Positions 7,361 through 14,200 of a DNA stretch of 14,302 nt are shown piece by piece. The stretch lies in the NCBI GenBank assembly GCA_964415445.1, contig CAYQAE010000027.1, positions 1-14,302 of the forward strand. Direction: 5' to 3'. This DNA is from CAYQAE01 sp964415445 [NCBI: uncultured archaeon] (GTDB taxonomy: Archaea > CAYQAE01). Within the stretch, counting starts at the first letter, position 1; every line of letters starts with the position of its first letter. Both the position numbers and the translations under genes were made by a program. The notes beneath the pieces were generated by a model. That model made no database searches. It saw nothing but the letters and a program-made list of their open reading frames with translations, and had not been told where the DNA came from.

Positions 7361-9699
7361 AAATAATCCATAAGTGAAGTCTGCTTTTGTCTATCTTCTT
7401 TTTTAGGATTTAGGGTATCTTCAATGCTATTTATGATTGGATTTATTTGTTTTCTTATGTAGTGGGTATAGTCTGGATAAATTTTTTTATTACCCTCTAC
7501 TGGCTCAGGACCTTTTCCTGTTACAATATATTTTATTTTTCTGTTAAAAATTAATGAAGATTTATCTTTTATTTTTCTTGCAGCTTTAACATGAGGAGGA
7601 GTGGTTTTAGTATAATATTGAAGTGGTTTTCTAAGTTGTTTTTGATAAATTAATTTATCGTCATACTTCCCAGCATATAGGTCCTTCTTTAGGGATTTAA
7701 TATATGGTTCAATTTTTTCTTCTTCGTTATTTAGAACATACATAAGACATTTATACTGAATATCTTTTGCCAGTTGAGTCCAATCTCCTCTTACAAATTC
7801 TAAACCTACAATATCTAGATATTCATCAATTTTTTTGCCTTCCCATGCAACTAATCCTGCATATCTCTTTTTGGCACCTTTTTTCTGTCCTCGCAAAGTT
7901 GGAAGATAATAGCTTCTATATATTTTTTCTAATTCTAATAAAATTTTATTTTCTACCCTATATTCTTTTGTGATCCACTCATTTAACATTTTATTTAGTC
8001 TATCACATAATTTCTTTGATTCATCTACTGCTTCATCTAAATTATCACAATTTAGAAGCGAAAAAATAGAATCAGTATCACCGTATATGACTTTATATCC
8101 GATTTTTTCTGAAAATTTAACAATAGTCTTTGAAATATGCCTTCCAAACGCTGTTATTGCTCCAGCTACTTCAGGATCAAAAAATCTACATCCAGGATTG
8201 CCTAAAACTCCAAACATACTATTTAAGTTCAATTTTATAGCATTTTGAAGCTGATCATCTGTGTCACTACCTTTATCTTTCTTAAGACGTTTTTTGATTT
8301 TAATTCGCTCCTCTAGCAAATCATCAATAAATGAAGGTAGGATACCCCTAGGTGATTTTTTGAATTTTACTTCATTTGGTGCCTCAATTTCTCCATCTTC
8401 ACTCTTTAGAATTGGATCAATATTAAAAGTTCTCATAATGCTAGGATATAGACTTAGAAAATCTAGGGTAGCAACATAGAAATATCTACCTATTTTTGAT
8501 TCTTGGACTAATCCACCTTCTAATCTTTTTCTCTCTCCACCTTTTTTTGAAGGACATACTATTTTTCTCGCTCTTGCTCTTGGAAGGTAGAACATATCAA
8601 ATGCCCGAGTTGCAGTTCGCACATCATCTAGTGCTAGCCCTGTAATTCTATTCATAGCTAGAGTTAAATCTAGAAGTTTTTTCTTCTTCATAATCTTTAG
8701 AGGCAGAATTGCATCTTGTTTGTTATATTCAATTAGCTTGTCTGGATTTTTCTCCCAAATTTTTTTTAGATCCACCATCTCAAAATCGAATTTATCTTCA
8801 TCCAAAATAGTTTTGGAGGCAGTAGATAAGGTATAGTCATCTAGTGAGATGTAATAGTCTCTACAAAGTTGCATGGCATCTAATGCTTTTCTTCCCACTA
8901 TTTTTGCTTTTGCACTTTGAAACCAAGTTCTTGCACTATCTACTTTCATGTTTCTTTCAATTCTTCCACATTTGAAATCTATTCCTAATTTTTTGCATCG
9001 TTTTGCTATATGTTTTAGATCAAAGTTAACTACATTCCAACCAGTAATAATATCCGGATCTATTTCAACAATTCTCTCTGCAACAGCCAAAAGTAATTCT
9101 CTCTCATTTGAATACACATAAGTATTATCTGAATTTTTTAAATTAGGATGTTGAATATGAACTTCAGAATTTTCCTCCCAAGCAAGCCCTATACATAAAA
9201 TATCTTTATTGTTAGCTTTCTCATCCATTAAGCATTCTAAATCAATTGACAAAATTTTGAGATTATTATCTAAAATTTCTGTGGATTTAATTTTTGGATT
9301 TTTTTCAAATTCTAAATTATAATTCTTTGATTTGTGATATTCTCCTTCAATATCTACATCTGCTTTAATATTATAATCTAGAATATATCTATAAGTAAAT
9401 AGGATATCAGCTTCATAAGTATCAATTTCTTCTTTGGCTAGTTTTTTTCGAATAATTGCAACATCTTTTGGTTCATTTGTGATAATTTTTTTTACAGATT
9501 TATCTTCAGGAGTCCTAAAATCTGTCTTTTCTATTTTTCTTATTCCTTCATAATTATCAATATCTTCTTCCACAAAAAAATAAGGTAAGAATTTATCTTT
9601 TAGAAAAAAGCTTTTTCCATCTTGGTTTCTTCCAAAGATATAAATATAAGGGGTCCCTTCTTCAATACTGTATGTCATATCTACAATTATACCACGCAA
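7357..9699 (-). CDS. polB: family B DNA polymerase, E. coli Pol II-like
   Basis: A proofreading DNA polymerase of 780 residues; E. coli Pol II has 783. Exonuclease motifs: Exo I SIDLE (D153, E155), Exo II GWNVVNFD (D227), Exo III YNKQD (D329). Polymerase motifs: A LDFLSLYPSI (D413), B KLNLNSMFG (489-497), C YGDTDS (D541, D543), then KKRYAGL (610-616) and VRGDW. Resemblance to Pol II, from memory of that protein, extends to GVLG..CRFFDP, VIYGDTDS, the LPTLRG...KKRYAGL block, PPHVKAAR and a GPEP segment near the C-terminus. Motif B has Phe where the usual NSxYG has Tyr. The last eight residues, QTSLMDYF, form a perfect PCNA-interacting peptide, supporting a PCNA-tethered replicative or repair role. 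The start is the TTG at 9699, five bases after GGTGA; the longest frame begins at 9711. All catalytic acidic residues are present. Confidence 0.95.
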   Translation of the reverse strand: MRGIIVDMTYSIEEGTPYIYIFGRNQDGKSFFLKDKFLPYFFVEEDIDNYEGIRKIEKTDFRTPEDKSVKKIITNEPKDVAIIRKKLAKEEIDTYEADILFTYRYILDYNIKADVDIEGEYHKSKNYNLEFEKNPKIKSTEILDNNLKILSIDLECLMDEKANNKDILCIGLAWEENSEVHIQHPNLKNSDNTYVYSNERELLLAVAERIVEIDPDIITGWNVVNFDLKHIAKRCKKLGIDFKCGRIERNMKVDSARTWFQSAKAKIVGRKALDAMQLCRDYYISLDDYTLSTASKTILDEDKFDFEMVDLKKIWEKNPDKLIEYNKQDAILPLKIMKKKKLLDLTLAMNRITGLALDDVRTATRAFDMFYLPRARARKIVCPSKKGGERKRLEGGLVQESKIGRYFYVATLDFLSLYPSIMRTFNIDPILKSEDGEIEAPNEVKFKKSPRGILPSFIDDLLEERIKIKKRLKKDKGSDTDDQLQNAIKLNLNSMFGVLGNPGCRFFDPEVAGAITAFGRHISKTIVKFSEKIGYKVIYGDTDSIFSLLNCDNLDEAVDESKKLCDRLNKMLNEWITKEYRVENKILLELEKIYRSYYLPTLRGQKKGAKKRYAGLVAWEGKKIDEYLDIVGLEFVRGDWTQLAKDIQYKCLMYVLNNEEEKIEPYIKSLKKDLYAGKYDDKLIYQKQLRKPLQYYTKTTPPHVKAARKIKDKSSLIFNRKIKYIVTGKGPEPVEGNKKIYPDYTHYIRKQINPIINSIEDTLNPKKEDRQKQTSLMDYF

Positions 9700-9709
9700 A
9701 TAATTCACC
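9697..9709 (-). promoter_or_regulatory. Shine-Dalgarno deciding a TTG start
   Basis: On the minus strand GGTGA (9709-9705) is followed by five bases (ATTAT) and then TTG CGT GGT. The upstream in-frame TTG (9711) overlaps the GGTGA and the next GTG lies within it, so the TTG at 9699 is the plausible initiator. An AT-rich box at 9739-9750 could supply the promoter. Confidence 0.6.
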
Positions 9710-9821
9710 AAAAATTAACTTTAGAAATTATTTAGCAATTAATAAAATTTGTGTCCTCTAAATTTATTTCAATACAGAACTTATCAAGAAGAATATTCAT
9801 ATAACGTTCATTGGGAAATGA

Positions 9822-9830
9822 TTTTAAATA
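9822..9830 (+). promoter_or_regulatory. TATA-like box for the RHH fusion gene
   Basis: TTTTAAATA lies 56 bp before the ATG at 9878. The paralogous RHH gene has TTTTTAAAC at 10985, 57 bp before its ATG, so the box and its spacing are conserved between the duplicated promoters. Confidence 0.5.
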
Positions 9831-9845
9831 TCAAACACTATGAAT

Positions 9846-9869
9846 TTATTAAGTTCATATATTGGTTGG
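9846..9869 (+). repeat. 24-bp promoter-proximal element, copy 1
   Basis: TTATTAAGTTCATA followed by TATTGGTTGG. It matches 11011-11034 at 23 of 24 positions and sits in the same place relative to the TATA-like box and the ATG in both RHH genes, roughly across the expected transcription start and leader. Confidence 0.75.
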
Positions 9870-9877
9870 GAAAAGAT

Positions 9878-10744
9878 ATGGCCAAAAAGTCAATTAGTGT
9901 CACCATAGATAAAAAACTGAATGAAGAAATATTTCGACTCTATACTAAATTGCAAAGTGAAGCAATGAATAAGGATGGTAAATTAACTAAAATATCTTTT
10001 TCTAAAGTTTTGAATGCCATATTAGGTTATGGAATTGAAGAATTATTTTCAGAAGGAGAAGAAAAAATATGGGAATATATTCAATCTCTGACAAAAATTG
10101 AAGAAGATACAAAAAAAAGAAAAAAAATTAGTCAAAAAGAGCCTAAAAAAGTAAAAACTAAGTTAAAAGTCCCTAAAGAAGAAATAAAAGACCCTATAAG
10201 ATCTTCAAAATTTAAAGATGAAGCAATTGCTAAAATATTAAAAGCAAGAGTAAAAGAAAGATCTATAGGATTAAAATCAACTATTGATACACATAGAGAA
10301 ATTGAGAGAAAATTATCTAGCCTTGAGAGCGCTAAATCAGAAGAAGAAATAAAAGAAGCTGAAGAAAATATTAGAGATGTAGTTCATAAAAAAATAAAAG
10401 ATAGTGTTGAATCAGGAGCAGATAGAGGACAATTAAAAGAGATGGCAGGAACTATTAAAGATAAAATGGCTGATCTTGATAAAGAAACATCTTCAAGTCA
10501 ATCTAAAGTAGTTCAGCAGATGTCTGAAGCATTAATATCTATTTCAAAAAAGCTTGAAGAGAATTCTAAAAAATTAGAGTCTTTTGCACAATCCGAAAGC
10601 AAAAAAATTGATATGATAGCTGAAAAACTAACTTCGTCCAAAGAAAAAAGAAGAAAAATTGAGAAAAAGGAGCTAGATGAATATCTTGGTATTTTAAAAA
10701 AGAAAAAAACATATGAAGGCGAAGATCATGTTACCTTTGATTAA
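9878..10744 (+). CDS. ribbon-helix-helix protein fused to conserved helical C-terminal module
   Basis: 288 residues from the ATG at 9878. Residues 1-71 look like an RHH DNA-binding domain: a strand (KKSISVTID), a helix (LNEEIFRLYTKLQSEAM), then SFSKVLNAILGYGIEEL. They are about 65 percent identical (46 of 71, hand count) to the small RHH protein at 11042. After a short Lys-rich linker, the last 183 residues are the same module that ends the protein at 3075-4562, aligning without gaps. The longest open frame starts at 9749, but its extra 43 residues lack low-complexity or domain features, and the paralogous gene aligns from MAK onward. The conserved promoter element and TATA-like box also lie upstream of 9878. 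RHH proteins usually bind DNA as dimers and often repress their own genes. Transcription regulator is the likeliest role; a chromosome-organising protein is an alternative. What the module binds is unknown. Confidence 0.82.
   Translation: MAKKSISVTIDKKLNEEIFRLYTKLQSEAMNKDGKLTKISFSKVLNAILGYGIEELFSEGEEKIWEYIQSLTKIEEDTKKRKKISQKEPKKVKTKLKVPKEEIKDPIRSSKFKDEAIAKILKARVKERSIGLKSTIDTHREIERKLSSLESAKSEEEIKEAEENIRDVVHKKIKDSVESGADRGQLKEMAGTIKDKMADLDKETSSSQSKVVQQMSEALISISKKLEENSKKLESFAQSESKKIDMIAEKLTSSKEKRRKIEKKELDEYLGILKKKKTYEGEDHVTFD
10193..10744 (+). repeat. dispersed paralogous module, copy 2 (552 bp)
   Basis: Counterpart of 4011-4562. It has the same length to the base and the same boundary and stop position, and encodes the C-terminal 183 residues of the RHH fusion. 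Confidence 0.85.
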
Positions 10745-10756
10745 TTTATAAAAAAG

Positions 10757-10767
10757 TTTTATTTTTC
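10757..10767 (+). terminator. oligo-T terminator after the RHH fusion gene
   Basis: TTTTATTTTTC begins 12 bp after the stop codon. Archaeal RNA polymerase terminates at T-rich stretches without needing a hairpin, and none is evident here. Confidence 0.4.
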
Positions 10768-10984
10768 TCATCTATAGTATTTAGATATCTCTATTAGTTT
10801 ATAGTGAATAATAAAACATTTTTTTGTAGTTTAGGAATTTAATAATTATTTTTAGAATAAAATAAATTATATAATTCATATTTGTTTTATTGAGAGCATA
10901 ATTAAGTCTTAAAAAGAGTTTAAAAGAACAAAAAAATATTTTTTTGAATAGTTTAATTTCTTTTACAACTATTTGTGGGAAAAG

Positions 10985-10993
10985 TTTTTAAAC
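10985..10993 (+). promoter_or_regulatory. TATA-like box for the small RHH gene and surface-protein operon
   Basis: TTTTTAAAC lies 57 bp before the ATG at 11042. Spacing and sequence parallel the box of the RHH fusion gene. It should drive both the small RHH gene and the overlapping surface-protein gene. Confidence 0.5.
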
Positions 10994-11001
10994 TTGAAAA
11001 T

Positions 11002-11018
11002 CTTAATATCTTATTAAG
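11002..11018 (+). promoter_or_regulatory. candidate operator: perfect inverted repeat
   Basis: CTTAATA TCT TATTAAG, with 7-bp arms and a 3-base centre, lies between the TATA-like box and the expected transcription start near 11012-11018. That position suits a repressor that blocks archaeal initiation. Its right arm is the start of the 24-bp element; the left arm is not preserved in front of the RHH fusion gene. Confidence 0.45.
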
Positions 11019-11034
11019 TTCATAAATTGGTTGG
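11011..11034 (+). repeat. 24-bp promoter-proximal element, copy 2
   Basis: TTATTAAGTTCATA followed by AATTGGTTGG, with one mismatch to 9846-9869. It ends eight bases before the start codon, as in the other copy. Confidence 0.75.
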
Positions 11035-11041
11035 TAATATT

Positions 11042-11257
11042 ATGGCTAAAATTCCAATTAGTGTCAGTATCGATGAAAAATTGAATGAAGAGGTATATAG
11101 ACTTTATACTAAATTACAAAGTGAAGCAATTAAGCAAAATGGTAAAATAACTAAGATTTCATTTTCTAAAATTCTAAATGCTATATTAACCTATGGTCTT
11201 GAAAAATTATTAGCTCAAGGAGACGATAAGATATGGAAATATGTAGAAAAAGTTTAA
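11042..11257 (+). CDS. small ribbon-helix-helix DNA-binding regulator
   Basis: 71 residues: strand PISVSID, helix LNEEVYRLYTKLQSEAI, then SFSKILNAILTYGLEKLL and a short tail (KIWKYVEKV). Its length is typical of a stand-alone RHH protein, which would act as a DNA-binding dimer. It is a paralogue of the head of the fusion protein at 9878 but has no C-terminal module, and no module remnant follows. The longest frame uses a TTG at 11027; I chose the ATG at 11042 because homology to the paralogue begins at MAK and the 24-bp element would otherwise be partly coding. It ends inside the surface-protein gene (25-bp overlap), so the two are probably co-transcribed and translationally coupled. Control of its own operon through the inverted repeat upstream is inference. 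Confidence 0.82.
   Translation: MAKIPISVSIDEKLNEEVYRLYTKLQSEAIKQNGKITKISFSKILNAILTYGLEKLLAQGDDKIWKYVEKV
11217..11223 (+). promoter_or_regulatory. Shine-Dalgarno for the surface protein
   Basis: AAGGAGA lies within the RHH coding region, nine bases before the ATG at 11233. It supports this start over the ATG at 11266, and it allows ribosomes finishing the RHH gene to reinitiate. Confidence 0.6.
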
Positions 11258-14200
11258 TTTTAATTATGGTATTATTATCATTGGTGAATGTAGAAGCTGA
11301 AGTTAATATTAATGAAAAATTGAATATAGATGAAGCTACATTATGGAATGATACAACTCCTCCTTTATATAGTTATGAATATAATGGATTAGCATATAAT
11401 GTTAATTTTGATGATTCTACTTATGATTCTCTATATTTAGATGATGCAGGAGATGATAAATATCTCCTTTTAAAATTCAGCTTGAAAATTTGGGGAAATC
11501 TTTATGATGCAAATCTTGAGGTAAATGCTAAGAGTGATGAAATTGGTAATAACATTGATTTAAGCGTATATAATGATCAAAATACATCACGTTATTCTGA
11601 AGGTACCCACACTTTCTCTTCTGAGAGTTTTCATAATTATTCTTTGGATATTAATAAATTGGAATCAGCTAATTTTTCAGATATTTATTATGGTCTTCAG
11701 CCTCAAACTTCTCTCACAGGAGATCGTATTGATATTGATTATGTCTGTTTGTATGTTAATTATACCAATAGACCTCCTGAAATTAATTCAAATCCAGAAA
11801 CTGCAATTTTAAATGAATATTATACATTAAATATATCAGCTACAGATTATTCTCAAAATGTAGATAACGTAACAATTTATTATAAAGGAACTCCTTATTT
11901 TATGTCTTTGGCATCAGGAACAAATCAAAACGGGACTTGGCAAAATAGTTCAATTAACATTACAAATTCAGGATACCAAGATTTAACTGTAGTCGCATTT
12001 GATAGTTATGGCGAGAATACAACTAAAAATGTAACAGTATATGTTGATAAAAGACCTACTCTCTATGCAAATTGGTCTTCAAAAAATACAGTATATCAAA
12101 AAGAAGCCTTTGAAGTAAGAGTAAATGCATCAGCAACTACAAGTGAGATTTCAAATGTTACTTTTTATCTCTATAATGAATCCGGAGATCTAATTCAAAT
12201 AAATAAAACAACAAGTTATCTTAAAGGAGACAGATACAATGGAACATGGAGTATGATTTATTCAATAAACACCGAAGGAAATTATTCAATATATGCAAAT
12301 GCTACTGATAATTATAGTGTTGATTCATTGTTGTTTTTTGTGGCAAATATAACAGTTCAATATAACCCAAGACCACAGATATATAATTGGACATATTCAG
12401 GAACTTTAATGGAAAATTATCAGTTTAAATTATCTTTAAATGTTTCAGATACAACATTTAATGTTAGTAGGGTATTTAGTTGGAATAATTTTACAAATGA
12501 ATGGAATAACACTGTATTAGTTTTGGGTAATATTAGTGATGGCGTTTATGAAGTTAATTATACACTTAATTATTATGGACCATTGGAAATCAGAATAAAT
12601 GCAACAGACAATTTTGGCTATACCAATAGTACTTCTTTTATTTTAGATATCCAAAAAAATCCAATACCTCAAATCTATAATTGGACTACTTCAGGGATTT
12701 TAATGCAAGATTATAGTTTTACACTACGTGTAAATGTATCAGATACAACTTCTAATGTAAGTTCAGTTTATGTCTATAACAATTTTACGCAATCTTGGGT
12801 TCCAGCTGTTTTAGTTTCAGGTAATGTTTTTGATGGTGTGTATGAAGTTAATTATACACTTAATTATTATGGACCATTGGAAATCAGAATAAATGCAACA
12901 GATAATTTTGGCCACAACAATAGTACTTCTTTTATTTTAGATATCCAAAAAAACCCAATACCTCTTATATCATATGCAAATATTACCACAGATTCAAATG
13001 CTATTGAAGTTTTAAAACCAATTCAAGGAGTACACGATGTAACTATTTTTTGTAATGCTTCCGATTATACCCAAAATATAAGTAAAGTAGAATTTTATTA
13101 TAAAAATGAAAATACAAATTATAACTCACCATGGAGTATTTTTGGTTCTTCTTCTTATATCTATGGTAATGTATCAGATGGTACATGGAAAGCTACAGGT
13201 CCAAAATTAGTAAATCTAAGCTATGGATTCAATGTAACAGTGTTTGATAATTTTGGTAAAATAAATTATTATCTTTTTAATGCTACATTATCTCCAAATC
13301 CGCCCCCTATAATTTGGAATTGGACTATAAATACATCTCTATCTGATATTATTGTAAATGAACCTATAAATTTTACAATCAGCGCTTTTGATAATACTTC
13401 TTATTTTCCTGGATTTGCTTTGGGAGTTTTAGGTTTTCCTGGAAGTAATACAAACTTTTCAAATTCTTCTATTACCTTGTATGGTGATTCTTTTTTCACT
13501 TCTTCAGATGGTCTAAATTTTATGGCAAATACAAATCCTATTTGGAATAATACTAACATGACTAATGTAACTTGGAGTTTTATATTTAGTTTCAATGATC
13601 CTGGCCCCTATAATGGCAATTTTAACATTACTTTTGCAACTCAAGACGATTTAGAAGACAAAGGGGGTCCAACGAATTTTGTTACACAGGAAATAAAATT
13701 CATAGTATTAAATCCAAACCCAATATTAAATCTAGTTTCTTTAAGCAATAATACAGAAAGCGAACCTGTAAAAGTTGCAAATGAACTCATAATTCAGTTT
13801 AATGCAACTGATACTACTCAAAAAGTTATAGGTAGTTATTATTTTGTACGTATAGATTCTGGAAATTGGAGAAAAATAAATAATCCTGATTCAAACGCTT
13901 CTTTTGTAGAATTTGAATACAGACATACTTTTTATCAAGATGGAATACATATTTTGGAGTTAAATGTAACCGATGATTTAGGTGGATCTACTATTTTATC
14001 TCTTTCAATTAATGTTACAAATCCACTACCTACCTATGATCCAGTTGATAAAGATGTTCCTACATCTGTATTTGTTAGCCAAAATTTTGATGTGAAATTC
14101 GGATTTGATGATAATTCAAATTATATCAGTTCAGTAAAATTATATCTACCAGATGGACAAACTCCCACTCTAAATTGGGATTCAGATTCAGGATCAAAAT

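Larger units (their letters stand above)
10745..11041. other. intergenic region between the two RHH genes
   Basis: 297 bp of AT-rich DNA with no open frame I would call. The left part has several T-runs (10757-10767, 10819-10825, 10938-10944) suited to archaeal termination. The right end carries the promoter, inverted repeat and 24-bp element of the small RHH gene, listed separately. Confidence 0.5.

Noticed and set aside
7767-8479. plus-strand frames opposite the polymerase gene
   Set aside because: They lie antisense to fully conserved polymerase motifs and show no domain of their own.
9749-9877. 43-residue N-terminal extension of the RHH fusion
   Set aside because: The extension contains the promoter-like box and the conserved 24-bp element, and the paralogue aligns only from the MAK start at 9878.
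11042-11257. small RHH gene as a broken copy of the RHH fusion
   Set aside because: It has the length of a complete stand-alone RHH protein, an intact promoter, and no module remnant in any frame downstream.
11042-11300. small RHH gene plus overlapping partner as a toxin-antitoxin pair
   Set aside because: The overlapping partner is a secreted protein of more than 1000 residues with surface repeats, not a small toxin.
11573-11812. 79-residue frame on the plus strand
   Set aside because: It is out of frame inside the surface-protein gene, whose own frame is open, has a signal peptide and continues to the window edge.
13401-13595. 64-residue frame on the minus strand
   Set aside because: It is antisense to the continuous surface-protein frame, with no homology, promoter or ribosome site.
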